Positions 39,688 to 49,525 of a stretch of 64,000 bases of DNA are shown one piece after another (within the stretch, counting starts at the first letter, position 1; every line of letters begins with the position of its first letter). The notes below the pieces were generated by a model that saw only the letters and a list, made by a program, of their open reading frames with translations, ran no database searches and was not told the origin of the DNA. This stretch comes from Pseudoxanthomonas suwonensis (GTDB lineage Bacteria > Pseudomonadota > Gammaproteobacteria > Xanthomonadales > Xanthomonadaceae). The DNA is taken from NCBI RefSeq assembly GCF_000972865.1, contig NZ_CP011144.1, forward strand, positions 3,407,118 to 3,471,117, in the 5' to 3' direction. Made by a program: the position numbers and the translations under genes.

Positions 39688-41292
39688 ATGTCGATCCGCC
39701 ATCTGCCGGGAATCCTGCTGGCCTGCGTTGTCGCCGCGCAGGGCGCTGCCGCGCGCGCCGCCGATGCTTCAGGCGCCGATACCGCAACCGTCTCCGGCCA
39801 TGTCCACCTGGAACGCGACGGCAGGGCCGGGCGCGATCCCAGCGAACCCGGGCTGCCCGGCGTGGCGGTCTCCAACGGCGTGGACATCGTCCGCACCGAT
39901 GCGCAGGGACGCTTTCGCATCGGCGCGCGACCGGGCCAGGCGGTGTTCGTGATCAAGCCCGACGGCTACCGGTTCGTCGCCGGCGCCGACGGACTGCCGG
40001 CGTTCTGGCATCGGGTGCCGGCCGCCGCAGGCGCGGACGTCGACTTCGGCCTGCTGGCGCGAACCCGCCCCGTCGCGGCCGTGCCCGGATCGAAGGCGTT
40101 CGAGGCGCTGCTGTTCACCGACACCCAGGTCAAGAGCGAACGCGACGTCGACTACTACCACCGCGACATCGTCGCGCCGATCGTCGGCAGGCACCCGGCC
40201 GCACTGGGCGTGACCCTGGGCGACCTGGTCGACGACCAGATGCACCTGTATCCGGCGCTCAACGCGGTCACCGCGCAGCTGGGCGTGCCCTGGTTCCACG
40301 TGCCGGGCAACCACGACGTCGATCCGGGCTCGCCTTCCGACGAGGGATCGCTGGCCAGCTGGAGCGCGGTGTACGGCCCGGACACCTACGCGGTGGAGGA
40401 GGGCGGAGCGGCGTTCGTGTTCCTGGACGACGTGGTCGTGCAGCCGGGCCAGGGACCGGGCTACGTCGGCGGCCTGCGCGAGGACCAGTTCCGCTTCCTC
40501 GAGAACTACCTCGCCCAACTGCCGCACGAGCGCCTGCTGGTGCTGGGCATGCACATCCCGGTGTTCGACACCGGCGGCCGCCGGACCTTCCGCGCCGGCG
40601 ACCGCGCGCGCCTGTTCGCGCTGTTGCAGGATCGGCCGCGGGTGCTGCTGCTCAGCGGCCACAGCCACGTCCAGCAGCACTACTGGCACGGCGAGGCCGA
40701 CGGCTGGCGGGGCGCCGCGCCGCTGCACGAGTACAACCTCGGCGCGGCCTGCGGCGCGTACTGGTCGGGCGCGCCGGACGCCGAGGGCATCCCGGACGCG
40801 ACCATGGCCGACGGCACGCCGAACGGCTATGCGGTGCTGTCGGTACAGGGCGACGGCGCATACGCGCTGGCCTACCATCCGGCGCGTCCGCCCACCGGCG
40901 ATCCGGCGTTCACCGCGGCGATGGCGCTGCATGCGCCGCGCGCGCTGCGGCGCGGCGCGTATCCGGCCTGGGGCGTGTTCGCCAACGTGTTCATGGGCGA
41001 TGCCGAGACCCGCGTCGAATACCGGATCGACGGTGGCCAGTGGAAGCCGATGCGGCGCGTGGAGCGCGCCGACCCGCGTCTGCTGGTCGAGAACGTGGCC
41101 GACGACCTGGCCCCGTCGTTGCGCGGCTTCGACCGTTCGCCCGAGGCGGTGCCGTCCACCCACCTGTGGCGCGGTGCCCTGGCCACCGACCTGGTCGCAG
41201 GGGAACACCGGGTCGAGGTGCGCGCCTTCGGCCGCTGGCGCGGCGAAGTGGTCGCATCCACCACCTACGTCCTGCAGGACGCGGCGGATTGA
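39688..41292 (+). CDS. Secreted calcineurin-like metallophosphoesterase
   Basis: 534 aa with a signal peptide (about 1-26, ending AARAAD). An N-terminal carboxypeptidase-regulatory-like or Metallophos_N beta domain (about 34-125; LPGVAVSNGVDIVRTDAQGR) is followed by the metallophosphoesterase core. Metal-binding motifs are FTDTQVK (DxQ instead of the usual DxH), LGDLVDD, GNHDVD, GMHIPVF and SGHSHVQQHY. A C-terminal Metallophos_C domain (about 340-534) completes a family architecture known from Bacteroidetes and Xanthomonadaceae. Periplasmic or extracellular action is expected; the substrate is unknown. It is a stand-alone gene after the his operon. Confidence 0.88.
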   Translation: MSIRHLPGILLACVVAAQGAAARAADASGADTATVSGHVHLERDGRAGRDPSEPGLPGVAVSNGVDIVRTDAQGRFRIGARPGQAVFVIKPDGYRFVAGADGLPAFWHRVPAAAGADVDFGLLARTRPVAAVPGSKAFEALLFTDTQVKSERDVDYYHRDIVAPIVGRHPAALGVTLGDLVDDQMHLYPALNAVTAQLGVPWFHVPGNHDVDPGSPSDEGSLASWSAVYGPDTYAVEEGGAAFVFLDDVVVQPGQGPGYVGGLREDQFRFLENYLAQLPHERLLVLGMHIPVFDTGGRRTFRAGDRARLFALLQDRPRVLLLSGHSHVQQHYWHGEADGWRGAAPLHEYNLGAACGAYWSGAPDAEGIPDATMADGTPNGYAVLSVQGDGAYALAYHPARPPTGDPAFTAAMALHAPRALRRGAYPAWGVFANVFMGDAETRVEYRIDGGQWKPMRRVERADPRLLVENVADDLAPSLRGFDRSPEAVPSTHLWRGALATDLVAGEHRVEVRAFGRWRGEVVASTTYVLQDAAD

Positions 41293-41320
41293 GGCAGGCA
41301 AGGCACTGCGAATCGATCTT

Positions 41321-41414
41321 TGTAGGAGCGGGCATGACCGCGACGCGACGCCGTCGGCACAGGCGACGCCCTGACGGTTCCGACGCTCGTGTCGCGGTCA
41401 TGCCCGCTCCTACA
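41321..41414. repeat. REP pair, class 1 (same as module B)
   Basis: 94 bp, exactly the length of module B in the composite repeats. TGTAGGAGCGGGCATGACCG opens it and its inverted complement closes it (arms about 24 bases). Here it stands alone without modules A and C, which shows that B is an independent unit that the composite has incorporated. Confidence 0.9.
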
Positions 41415-41436
41415 AAAGGCGCGGCACGACGGTGCA

Positions 41437-41464
41437 GAAAAACGAAACGCCCCTTGCGGGGCGT
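41437..41464 (-). terminator. Intrinsic terminator of the mtn/EamA operon
   Basis: Read on the minus strand: ACGCCCC, loop GCAA, GGGGCGT, then TTCGTTTTT. It lies 132 bases beyond the stop of the EamA gene (41596). The remaining 41465-41595 shows no gene. Confidence 0.75.
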
Positions 41465-41595
41465 CCGGAGATGTCCACGGCGGGCTGGCGATTGCTGGCT
41501 GGCGGTGGATTGCGTGGCTGGCGCGCGGTGCGTGCTGGCTACGTGGCGCGCAGTCTAGCCAGCGCCGCCGGGTGCCGTTCAAACGCGAAGCATTC

Positions 41596-42459
41596 TCAGC
41601 GCGAGGCGCGCGTGCTCAGCCAGGCGCCAGCCAGCAGCAGTGCCAGCGCCACGGCCTGCAGCGGATGCGGCTGCGCCCGGCCCGACAGCACCAGCAGCAC
41701 GGTCGACAGCAGCGGCGCCAGGTAGGACAGGCTGCCGAGCAGGGCGATGTCGCCGCGCTTGGTGCCGTTGTCCCACAGCCAGAAGGCCGCGCCGGTGGGG
41801 CCGATGCCCATCGCCAGCAGCGCCGCCCACTGCCACGGCGTCGGCGCCACGGTGCGCTCGACCAGCAGGTGGACGAGCGCGCCGAGCAACGCGACGGCCA
41901 GGCAGGCCACGGTGATCGCCGCGCTGGGCACCTGCGCATGGCGCCGGTTGAGCACCGAATAGCTGGCCCAGACCACGGCCGCCGAGATCGCGGCCAGGTA
42001 GCCCGGCAGGTAGCCGGCGTCGACCTGCAGCCGCTGCCCGCCGGTCACCAGCAGGACCGCCGCGGCCAGGCCCATCAGGGTGCCGAGCCACTGCAGCGGA
42101 CGGATCCGCACGCCCGGCAGGAAGCCGGCGAAGACCACGATCAGCAACGGCCACAGGTAGTTGAGCAGGTTGGCTTCCACCGCCGGCGCACGCTTGAGCG
42201 CGATGAAGTACAGCGCGTGGTAGCCGAACAGCGCGGCGGTCGACAGCGCCAGCGCCGCGGGCGGCTGGCGCAGTTCGGCCCAGCCGGCGTCGCCGCGCAG
42301 GGCGGCGCGCAGCAGCCCCAGCGTGCCGGCGACGGAGAAGGCGATGGCCAGCACCTGGAACGGCGGCAGGCCCACGGTGGCCACGGTGAGCAGGGCCAGC
42401 GAGGACCAGAGCAGGATCGCCAGCAGGCCGGCGAGGGTCGCCTTGCGCGAAGCGTCCAT
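41596..42459 (-). CDS. EamA/DMT-family transporter
   Basis: Inner-membrane drug/metabolite transporter of 287 aa with about ten helices in two EamA repeats. Family signatures include LLWSSLALLTVATVGLPPFQ, the AYFIALKRAPAVEANLLNYLWPLL-like mid-repeat region (NLLNYLWPLLIVVFAGF) and WASYSVLNRRHA. It resembles the YddG aromatic amino acid exporter subgroup (weak inference). Start is the ATG at 42459 (MDASRKATLAG), 11 bases after the mtnC stop, so it is probably the last gene of the methionine-salvage operon. Confidence 0.88.
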   Translation of the reverse strand: MDASRKATLAGLLAILLWSSLALLTVATVGLPPFQVLAIAFSVAGTLGLLRAALRGDAGWAELRQPPAALALSTAALFGYHALYFIALKRAPAVEANLLNYLWPLLIVVFAGFLPGVRIRPLQWLGTLMGLAAAVLLVTGGQRLQVDAGYLPGYLAAISAAVVWASYSVLNRRHAQVPSAAITVACLAVALLGALVHLLVERTVAPTPWQWAALLAMGIGPTGAAFWLWDNGTKRGDIALLGSLSYLAPLLSTVLLVLSGRAQPHPLQAVALALLLAGAWLSTRASR

Positions 42460-42470
42460 GCGGCGCGGGC

Positions 42471-43169
42471 CTACAGCGGCAACTCGATCTCGAGGAAGCT
42501 GGCCACGTGCGTATGCCCGTGCGCCGCATCGCCGTGGCGCGGTTGCGGGTAGTCCTCGAGCCGGTCGACCAGCACGGTGTGCAGCCCGGCCGCGCGCGCC
42601 GCGTCCAGTTCCTCGACCACGTCGGACAGGAACAGGATCTCGTGCGGTTCCACGCCGATGGCCGCGGCGATCCGCGCGTAGCTGTCCGCCTCGCGCTTGC
42701 CGCCGACCTCGGTGTCGTACCAGCCGGAGAACAGCCCGGTCAGGTCGCCGGCGTCGCTGTGGCCGAAGAACAGCTTCTGCGCCGGTACCGAGCCGGAGGA
42801 GTACACGTACAGCGGCAGCCCCAGCGCGTGCCAGCGCCGCAGGGTCTGCGCGGCGTCGGGGTAGATCGGCGCGGTGAAGTCGGCATTGCGGTAGCCGGCC
42901 TCCCAGACCAGTCCCTGCAGGGCCTTGAGCGCGGTGTGCTTGCGGTCCTGGTCGATCCAGCCCTGCAGCGTCTCCACGACCATCCCGTCCTGGCACAGGC
43001 CGCCGGCCTCGGTGGCGACCGCGTCGAGCCAGCGCCGCACCTCCGGCCGTTGCCCGTGCTCGCGGACGAAGCCGGGCAGGGCACGGCGCGCGTACGGGAA
43101 CAGCACGTCGCGGACGAACGAGATGCTGCTGGTGGTGCCTTCGATGTCGGTGAGGATGGCGCGGGTCAT
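42471..43169 (-). CDS. mtnC: Enolase-phosphatase E1 (acireductone synthase)
   Basis: HAD-superfamily enzyme (232 aa) that enolises and dephosphorylates 2,3-diketo-5-methylthiopentyl-1-phosphate to acireductone. [20 protein letters not shown] carries the nucleophile D and the DxE variant typical of Mtn[21 protein letters not shown] and [14 protein letters not shown] are motifs II and IV. The ATG at 43169 has AGG upstream; an alternative TTG adds four residues. A terminator-like hairpin lies just upstream (43183-43207). Confidence 0.95.
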   Translation of the reverse strand: MTRAILTDIEGTTSSISFVRDVLFPYARRALPGFVREHGQRPEVRRWLDAVATEAGGLCQDGMVVETLQGWIDQDRKHTALKALQGLVWEAGYRNADFTAPIYPDAAQTLRRWHALGLPLYVYSSGSVPAQKLFFGHSDAGDLTGLFSGWYDTEVGGKREADSYARIAAAIGVEPHEILFLSDVVEELDAARAAGLHTVLVDRLEDYPQPRHGDAAHGHTHVASFLEIELPL

Positions 43170-43177
43170 GGGAGCCT

Positions 43178-43207
43178 GCAAAAACAGCGCCCCTCCGTGG
43201 AGGGGCG
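43178..43207 (-). terminator. Terminator-like hairpin between mtnD and mtnC
   Basis: Read on the minus strand: CGCCCCTCC, AC, GGAGGGGCG (43107-side arm 43199-43207 with 43188-43196), then CTGTTTTTGC, nine bases before the mtnC start. It has the form of an intrinsic terminator inside the operon and may lower mtnC and EamA expression relative to mtnB and mtnD, or mark the end of an mtnD transcript. Confidence 0.6.
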
Positions 43208-43227
43208 GGAGTCGGGTGCCGGGCGGC

Positions 43228-43782
43228 TCAGGCCGCTTCCGGCGCGTAGCGCGGGAACTTCTGCGCGATGTCGGTGCCGGTGAAATGCCCGACCCAGCCG
43301 TCCGGCTCGGTGAAGAAGCGGATCGCCACGAAGCTCGGCGACTCGCCCATGTCGAACCAGTGCTTGGTGCCGTCGGGCACCGCGATCAGGTCGTCCTTCA
43401 CGCACTCGATCTCGTAGACCTTGCCGTCCACGTGCAGGGTGAACAGGCCCGAGCCGGCGACGAAGAAGCGGACCTCGTCCTCCTTGTGGAAGTGCTCGTC
43501 CAGGAACTTCTTGCGCATCTCGGCACGGTTGGGGTTGTCCGGGGCGATGCTGACGACGTCCACGGTCTTGAAGCCGCGCTCGGCCACCAGCCGGTCGATG
43601 TCGGCGCGGTAGGCGTCGATGACCTGCTCGGGCGTGGCGCCGGGCTCGATCGGCTGGCCGGCCTGCCAGCGCTCGAAGGTCACGCCGATCTTCTCCAGCT
43701 CGGCGGCGATGGCCTGCCCGTCGCGGCTGTCGAACAGGGGTTGGTCCGGGGCGTTGTCGTTGAAGATGCGCAGTCGGCTCAT
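43228..43782 (-). CDS. mtnD: Acireductone dioxygenase
   Basis: Cupin dioxygenase (184 aa) converting acireductone to the methionine precursor 4-methylthio-2-oxobutanoate with Fe, or off-pathway with Ni. The metal ligands are in [19 protein letters not shown] (HxHxxxxE) and the distal histidine in [12 protein letters not shown]. The ATG at 43782 has AGGAGA upstream. Only the [18 protein letters not shown] form fits the family length; longer frames run into the mtnB gap. Confidence 0.97.
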   Translation of the reverse strand: MSRLRIFNDNAPDQPLFDSRDGQAIAAELEKIGVTFERWQAGQPIEPGATPEQVIDAYRADIDRLVAERGFKTVDVVSIAPDNPNRAEMRKKFLDEHFHKEDEVRFFVAGSGLFTLHVDGKVYEIECVKDDLIAVPDGTKHWFDMGESPSFVAIRFFTEPDGWVGHFTGTDIAQKFPRYAPEAA

Positions 43783-43910
43783 GGGGGTGTCTCCTGCGGT
43801 GGCGCGGAGGGCGCCGCGTGGATCGCCAAGGTTACCAGCTGCGGCCGGCGCCACTGATAACGCCGGCGCAACGGTGGCCGGCGCCGGTGGAATGAGCCGG
43901 GATGGCGGCC

Positions 43911-44564
43911 TCAGCCGCGCACGCCGAGCTTGCGCAGCTCGAGCTCGCAGCCGAACAGGAACTCGAATGCCTCCAGGTGCCGGCGGGCCTCGGCCATGGT
44001 CCGGCCCCAGGCGTACAGGCCGTGTCCGTCGATCAGGTAGCCCCACAGGCTCTGCCGGTCGAGCAGGGCGTCGACCTGGGCGGCCAGCACGTTCATGTCC
44101 TGGGTGTTGGCGAACACCGGCACGTCGATCGCGGCCTCGTGGGTGCTGTTGCCCTCGAACGCCTTGAGCAGCTCGTAGCCTTCCAGGCGGACGTGGCCGG
44201 CGCCCGCGTACAGGCGCGAGGCGACGGTCTGCACCAGCGAATGGGTGTGCAGCACGCAGCCGATGTCCGGGAAGCGCCGGTACAGTTGGGTGTGCAGCAG
44301 GGTTTCGGCGGACGGCTTGAGCGGCCGGCCCACCGCGCGCCCGTCGAAGTCGACGACCATGATGTCGTCCTCCACCAGCTTGCCCTTGTCGCGCCCGGAT
44401 ACGGTGATGGCCGCGTGCGCGCCATCCAGCCGCAGCGAGAAGTTGCTGCTGGTGGCCGGGGTCCAGCCCAGCTGCGACAGTTCGCGGACGTTGGCGATGA
44501 TCGACTCGGCGCGCTTGCGCAGCAGGGCCGGATCGTAGGGCAGGGCCTTGTTCATGCCGCGCAT
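43911..44564 (-). CDS. mtnB: Methylthioribulose-1-phosphate dehydratase
   Basis: Class II aldolase-like Zn enzyme (217 aa from the ATG at 44564; 214 aa if the ATG at 44555 is used, MNKALPYDP). Zn ligands are in [11 protein letters not shown] (HxH) and [24 protein letters not shown] and [14 protein letters not shown] are substrate-binding. AGG five bases before 44564 favours that start. It lies one base after the stop of the upstream permease, so it is co-transcribed with it. Confidence 0.95.
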   Translation of the reverse strand: MRGMNKALPYDPALLRKRAESIIANVRELSQLGWTPATSSNFSLRLDGAHAAITVSGRDKGKLVEDDIMVVDFDGRAVGRPLKPSAETLLHTQLYRRFPDIGCVLHTHSLVQTVASRLYAGAGHVRLEGYELLKAFEGNSTHEAAIDVPVFANTQDMNVLAAQVDALLDRQSLWGYLIDGHGLYAWGRTMAEARRHLEAFEFLFGCELELRKLGVRG

Positions 44565-44565
44565 C

Positions 44566-45867
44566 TTAGCCTGCGGGCGTCGCCGGCCGGCGCACGAAGC
44601 CGCGGTACGCCGCCCAGGCCAGCAGCGCGATCACCAGGCCACCGACCAGGGTCTTGCCCGGGGTGGAATAGACCAGCAGGCCGCAGGCTACCAGCGCGCC
44701 CATGCCGAGCACGCGCTCGCTGCGGGTCGAGGGCCGCTCCGGGGTGCCCAGCAGCAGGCTCAGGCCGGCGGCGGCGTAGGCCATCACCACCAGGATCACC
44801 ACCATCTCGATCAGGATCTCGAACTGGCCGGACACGGTTGGCGACAGGGTCAGCACCGCCAGCAGGGTCATCGCCGAGGCGATGATGAACAGTCCCGTCC
44901 CCGCCGAGCCGTTGGCGCGCAGCCGCCCGAACACCGGCGGCAGGAAGCCGCGCTGGGCCGCGCGCGCGCCGGACTCGCCGGTCACCAGCATCCAGCCGCC
45001 GAGGGTGCCGGTCGCCTTCAGCGCGGCGGCCGCGGCGATCAGCGGGATCGCCCAAGGGCCGAACATCTGCCCGGCCACCAGCGCGAACGGCGCGCCGGAG
45101 TCGGCCAGGTCGGCCACCGGCACGATGCCCATCATCAGCACCGAGGACACCAGGTAGACCACGCCGGCGATGGCGATGCCGCCGAGGGTGGCGCGCGGCA
45201 CGTTGCGGTCGGGGTCGTCGACCACGCCGGCGACCATTGCCCCGGTTTCCAGGCCGACGAAGGCCCAGAAGATCGGTGCCAGCGAGTGCATGACCACCGA
45301 CAGGTCGGACCGGCCGGACACGTTCCAGGCGGCGCGGTAGAGGTCCGGGTCGAAATGCGCCCAGCCGGCGGTGAGGATCAGCGCCACCGGCAGCAGGCCG
45401 AACACCACGCACAGCGACTGGAAGCGGGCGATCGGCCGCGGCCCCAGCAGGTTGAGCGCGAACATCAGCCAGATCAGCGCGATCTGCCCGCCCAGGCGCA
45501 CGCCGGGGCTGTCGTCGATCGGCAGCAGGATCACCAGGTAGCCGAACGCGGCCACGGCGATGGCGTTGTTGCCGATCCACGACGATACCCAGTACATGGT
45601 CGTGGCCAGGAAGCTGGCGTCGCGGCCGAGCGAGGGCCGCACGTAGTCGTCGGGCGACTGCAGGTCGGGGTGGTGCCGGGCCAGGCGGGCGAAGGCGCCG
45701 CCGAGCATCATCGCCAGCACCGTGCACAGCAGCCAGGCCAGCGCGGTCACGCCGCCGGACTTGGCCAGCGTCGCCGGCAGCAGGAAGAACCCCGAGCCGA
45801 TCATGTTGTTGGCGACCACGAAGGTCGCCAGGACCGGACCGATCTTGCGTGCGGTGGTGACGCTCAT
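44566..45867 (-). CDS. APC-superfamily amino acid antiporter (AdiC/PotE-like)
   Basis: Twelve-helix inner-membrane transporter (433 aa). The first helix has the APC glycine motif in [20 protein letters not shown]. The [20 protein letters not shown] segment matches helix 6-7 of AdiC/PotE/CadB-type exchangers, and [13 protein letters not shown] follows. The substrate (arginine, lysine, putrescine or a related amine) is not defined. The stop codon is one base from the mtnB start, linking uptake or exchange with methionine salvage; polyamine synthesis is the source of methylthioadenosine, so polyamine exchange would fit (inference). Confidence 0.88.
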   Translation of the reverse strand: MSVTTARKIGPVLATFVVANNMIGSGFFLLPATLAKSGGVTALAWLLCTVLAMMLGGAFARLARHHPDLQSPDDYVRPSLGRDASFLATTMYWVSSWIGNNAIAVAAFGYLVILLPIDDSPGVRLGGQIALIWLMFALNLLGPRPIARFQSLCVVFGLLPVALILTAGWAHFDPDLYRAAWNVSGRSDLSVVMHSLAPIFWAFVGLETGAMVAGVVDDPDRNVPRATLGGIAIAGVVYLVSSVLMMGIVPVADLADSGAPFALVAGQMFGPWAIPLIAAAAALKATGTLGGWMLVTGESGARAAQRGFLPPVFGRLRANGSAGTGLFIIASAMTLLAVLTLSPTVSGQFEILIEMVVILVVMAYAAAGLSLLLGTPERPSTRSERVLGMGALVACGLLVYSTPGKTLVGGLVIALLAWAAYRGFVRRPATPAG

Positions 45868-45936
45868 CTGCGCTTGTCCCGGGAATGGAAGCGAAGCGGC
45901 CGGCGCTGGGGCCGGCCGCGTTGCGGGCTGCAGGGG

Positions 45937-47406
45937 TCAGCCGCGGTTGCGCAGCTTGCTGTGCCGGTAGCCGTAGGCGAAGTAGATGAGCATGCCGAGG
46001 ATGGTCCAGCCGACCATCAGGTACCAGTGGTCGCGGAACGGCTGCCAGAACAGGTACAGGCACGCGGCGGCGCCGAGCGGGGCGATCAGCCAGTACAGCG
46101 GCACGCGGAACGGACGCGGCAGGTCCGGGCGCGTGCGGCGCAGCACGACGATGCCGATGCAGACCGTGGCGAAGGCCAGCAGCGTGCCCATCGACACCAG
46201 CTCGCCGAGCAGGCCGATCGGCAGGAAGCCGGCCAGCAGCGAGGCGAAGATGCCGACCAGGATCGTGCCCACGTACGGGGTCTGGAACTTCGGGTGGACC
46301 TTGGCCAGGAACTTCGGCAGCAGGCCGTCCTTGGACATCGAGTAGAAGATGCGCGGCTGCGCCATCAGCATCACCAGGATCACCGAGGACAGGCCGGCGA
46401 TCGCGCCGATCTCGACGATGTACTTGAGCCAGGCCAGCGACGGGTAGGTCTCCAGCGCGGTGGCCACCGGCTTGGGCGTGCTCAGCAGCGTGTAGGGCAG
46501 CAGGCCGGTCAGGACCAGGGCCATCACGATGTAGATGATGGTGCAGATCACCAGCGAGCCGAGGATGCCGATCGGCATGTCGCGCTGCGGGTTCTTGGCC
46601 TCGCCGGCGGCGGTGGAGACCGCGTCGAAGCCGATGTAGGCGAAGAACACCACCGAGGCGCCGCGGATGATGCCATCGATGCCGTACTTGCCCGGGCCCT
46701 CGTTCTCGGGAATGAACGGGGTCCAGTTCTCGGGGTTCACGTACTTGGCGGCGAAGGCCACGAACAACACGATCACCGTGACCTTGATCGCCACGATGAT
46801 CGAGTTGACGAAGGCCGACTGGGTGATGCCGACGTAGCACAGGCCGCTGATCGCGGCGATGATCGCCACTGCCGGCAGGTTGATCAGGCCGCCGGTGTGG
46901 ACGATGGCGCCGTCGACCACGTTCAGCGGCGCGGCTGCCAGCGAGGCCGGCAGGCCCAGGCCGAGTTGGGTCAGCAGGCTGTTCAGGTAACCCGACCAGC
47001 CCACCGCCACCGTCGAGGCGGCGAACATGTATTCCAGCACCAGGTTCCAACCGATGAACCAGGCCACGAACTCGCCCAGGGTCGCGTACGAGTACGAATA
47101 GGCGCTGCCGGAGACCGGCAGCATCGCCGCGAACTCGGCGTAGCACAGGCCGGCCAGCGCACACGCAATGCCGGCGATGACGAAGCTCAGCACCACCGCC
47201 GGGCCGGCATGCTCGGCCGCGGCATGGCCGCTGAGCACGAAGATGCCGGCGCCGATCACCGCGCCGATGCCCAGCAGCACCAGCTGGCGGGCAGTCAGGG
47301 TGCGCTTGAGCGTGGCTTCGCCCTGGAGGCTGCCCTCGACCGGCTCGCCGGCGTCTACGTGGCCGGCCGGTTCGACCGGCTTGACGATGAATAGACCCTT
47401 GGACAT
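45937..47406 (-). CDS. APC-family amino acid permease (CAT/YfnA-like)
   Basis: 489 aa from the ATG at 47406 (MSKGLFIVKPVEPAG). A soluble N-terminus of about 45 residues precedes 12-14 helices. LVLLGIGAVIGAGIFVLSGH is the APC helix-1 signature and SVVFFAYIGFDAVSTAAGEA the helix-6 signature. The protein belongs to the cationic amino acid transporter type; the substrate is unknown. It is first in the minus-strand group leading to mtnBDC, with 69 bases before the next permease, a gap that holds the hairpin GCGGCCGGC/GCCGGCCGC (45896-45919). Confidence 0.9.
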   Translation of the reverse strand: MSKGLFIVKPVEPAGHVDAGEPVEGSLQGEATLKRTLTARQLVLLGIGAVIGAGIFVLSGHAAAEHAGPAVVLSFVIAGIACALAGLCYAEFAAMLPVSGSAYSYSYATLGEFVAWFIGWNLVLEYMFAASTVAVGWSGYLNSLLTQLGLGLPASLAAAPLNVVDGAIVHTGGLINLPAVAIIAAISGLCYVGITQSAFVNSIIVAIKVTVIVLFVAFAAKYVNPENWTPFIPENEGPGKYGIDGIIRGASVVFFAYIGFDAVSTAAGEAKNPQRDMPIGILGSLVICTIIYIVMALVLTGLLPYTLLSTPKPVATALETYPSLAWLKYIVEIGAIAGLSSVILVMLMAQPRIFYSMSKDGLLPKFLAKVHPKFQTPYVGTILVGIFASLLAGFLPIGLLGELVSMGTLLAFATVCIGIVVLRRTRPDLPRPFRVPLYWLIAPLGAAACLYLFWQPFRDHWYLMVGWTILGMLIYFAYGYRHSKLRNRG

Positions 47407-47592
47407 TGCGTGGTTTTCCCCGGAAAGCGGCCGTCCGATGCGCCTGATGGTGATGGTTGCCGCTGTCGCCCCCGGCGGACGGCCCAAGCGCCGTACCTTG
47501 CCAAAGCGGCCCGGGGATCACAAGCGTGGCCGGTCACGCTGGCGGATAATGCGCACCTTCCATGGTGCAAGGCAGCAACAGGCGAGGAATCG

Positions 47593-48138
47593 ATGCATGA
47601 CGCGGCACTTGCCGGCGCATTGGCCGAATATCGGCAGCGCTGGTGCGAGGAATCGGAGACGGTCGACGCCTTCCTCGCCCTGCTGGCCGATCCGTGGCCG
47701 CCCTTCGTCCGCGAGCGCCTGGCCGGGCATTTCACCGGTTCGGCCTGGGTGGTCAGCGCCGACGGCCACCGCACCCTGCTGACCCACCACCGCAAGCTCG
47801 ACCGCTGGCTGCAGCCGGGCGGCCATGCCGACGGTGATGCCGACCTGGCCCGGGTGGCGCTGCGCGAGGCCGAGGAGGAGACGGGCGTGGCCGGCCTGCG
47901 GCTGGAGGACGGGGCGATCTTCGATCTGGACCGGCACTGGATCCCGGCGCGCGGCGAGGTGCCCGGACACTGGCACTACGACGTGCGCTACGTGGTGCGG
48001 GCGGGAACGGACGAGTGTTTCGTGGTCAGCGAGGAGTCGAACGACCTGGCGTGGCGGGAGGTCGCGGCCGTCGCCGCCGATCCGTCCAGCGACGAATCGA
48101 TGCGGCGCATGGCTGGCAAGTGGTTGGCGCGGGGCTGA
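47593..48138 (+). CDS. Nudix hydrolase
   Basis: 181 aa. The Nudix box is atypical: GHADGDADLARVALREAEEE followed by TGV has the catalytic REAxEEETGV half but no glutamate at the usual fifth-to-sixth position after the first glycine. THHRKLDRWLQPGGHAD is typical of a group of proteobacterial Nudix proteins of unknown substrate. The ATG at 47593 follows GCGAGGA. It is divergent from the permease at 47406 and convergent with serA; the REP pair at 48161 lies between the two. Confidence 0.88.
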   Translation: MHDAALAGALAEYRQRWCEESETVDAFLALLADPWPPFVRERLAGHFTGSAWVVSADGHRTLLTHHRKLDRWLQPGGHADGDADLARVALREAEEETGVAGLRLEDGAIFDLDRHWIPARGEVPGHWHYDVRYVVRAGTDECFVVSEESNDLAWREVAAVAADPSSDESMRRMAGKWLARG

Positions 48139-48160
48139 CCCCCTGCCGCGCCCCGCTGTT

Positions 48161-48256
48161 GTAGGAGCCGGGTTCAGCCGGCGACAGGGCGTCGGGAATA
48201 CTGAGGAAGTCGCCTGTGCCGAGGTGGCGTGTCGCCGGCTGAAGCCAGCTCCTACA
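48161..48256. repeat. REP pair, class 2, between Nudix gene and serA
   Basis: GTAGGAGCCGGGTTCAGCCG opens it and the diverged complement GGCTGAAGCCAGCTCCTACA closes it. Three substitutions in one arm disrupt the stem, so this copy looks older than those at 18357 and 54070. It sits between convergent genes. Confidence 0.85.
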
Positions 48257-48283
48257 AAGGCCCAAGAGGCGCGCCGGCCTGGC

Positions 48284-49525
48284 TCAGTACAGCACCCGCG
48301 TCCGCAGCGTCCCCGGGATCGCCGCCAGTTCCTCGCGCAGCGCCGCGCCCTGGGCCTCGTCGGCGGACACGTCGATCACCACGTAGCCGACCTTGGGGTC
48401 GGTGCGCAGGAACTGGCCGTCGATGTTCAATGCGTGGCGGCTGAAGATCTCGTTGATCTTCGACAGCACGCCCGGCACGTTGCGGTGGATGTGCAGCAGG
48501 CGCAGGCTGTCCTCGTGTCCGGGCAGGGTGACCTCGGGGAAGTTCACCGCCGACAGGGTGCTGCCGTTGTCGCTGTAGCGGACCAGCTTGGCCGCCACCT
48601 CCACGCCGATGTTGTCCTGCGCCTCCAGCGTGCTGCCGCCGACGTGCGGGGTCAGGATCACGTTGTCGAATTCGGTCAGCGGCGAGACGAAGGCCTCGCT
48701 GTTGCCCTTGGGCTCGACCGGGAACACGTCCACTGCCGCGCCACCGACCTGGCCCGAGCGCAGCGCCGCGGCCAGCGCGTCGATGTCGACCACGGTACCG
48801 CGCGAGGCGTTGATCAGGTGCGCGCCGCGCTTCATCGCCGCGATCTGGGCGGGGCCGAACATGTTCTTCGTCGCCGGAGTCTCCGGCACGTGCAGGGTGA
48901 CCACGTCCGAGCGCGCCAGCAGGTCGCCCAGGCTGGACGCCGGGCGTGCGTTGCCCAGCGAAAGCTTGGTCTCCACGTCGTGGAAGATGACGTGCATGCC
49001 CAGCGCCTCGGCCAGTACGCCGACCTGGGTGCCGATGTGGCCGTAGCCGATGATGCCCAGGGTCTTGCCGCGCACCTCGTGGCTGCCGGCGGCCGACTTG
49101 GACCAGCCGCCGCGATGGCATTCGGCGTTCTTCTGCGGGATGCCGCGCATCAGCAACACCGCCTGCGCCACCACCAGCTCGGCCACGGAGCGGGTGTTGG
49201 AATAGGGCGCGTTGAACACCGGGATGCCGGCCAGCTCGGCCGCGTCCAGGTCGACCTGGTTGGTGCCGATGCAGAAGCAGCCGACCGCGATCAGGCGTTT
49301 GGCCTCGGCCAGCACGTCGGCGGTGAGGTGGGTGCGCGAGCGGATGCCGACGATGTGCGCCTCGGCGATGCGCGCCTTCAGTTCGTCCTCCGGCAGCGAC
49401 TTCTCGTGGAACTCGATCTGGCTGTAGCCGGCGGCGCGGAAGGTTTCCACCGCGGTCGGGCTGACGCCTTCCAGCAGCAATACGCGGATGTCCTGCTTCG
49501 GGTACGAGGTCTTCTTGGGCGACAT
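48284..49525 (-). CDS. serA: D-3-phosphoglycerate dehydrogenase
   Basis: First committed enzyme of serine synthesis (413 aa, E. coli 410). NAD-binding GYGHIGTQVG, INASRGTVVDIDAL and the catalytic arginine, glutamate and histidine regions (IRSRTHLT, PHVGGSTLEAQ) are present. A C-terminal ACT domain (about 340-413; HRNVPGVLSKINEIFSRH) would bind serine for feedback. E. coli SerA can also reduce 2-oxoglutarate to D-2-hydroxyglutarate, which fits the flavoprotein gene at 50392. A composite repeat separates the two divergent genes. Confidence 0.96.
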   Translation of the reverse strand: MSPKKTSYPKQDIRVLLLEGVSPTAVETFRAAGYSQIEFHEKSLPEDELKARIAEAHIVGIRSRTHLTADVLAEAKRLIAVGCFCIGTNQVDLDAAELAGIPVFNAPYSNTRSVAELVVAQAVLLMRGIPQKNAECHRGGWSKSAAGSHEVRGKTLGIIGYGHIGTQVGVLAEALGMHVIFHDVETKLSLGNARPASSLGDLLARSDVVTLHVPETPATKNMFGPAQIAAMKRGAHLINASRGTVVDIDALAAALRSGQVGGAAVDVFPVEPKGNSEAFVSPLTEFDNVILTPHVGGSTLEAQDNIGVEVAAKLVRYSDNGSTLSAVNFPEVTLPGHEDSLRLLHIHRNVPGVLSKINEIFSRHALNIDGQFLRTDPKVGYVVIDVSADEAQGAALREELAAIPGTLRTRVLY

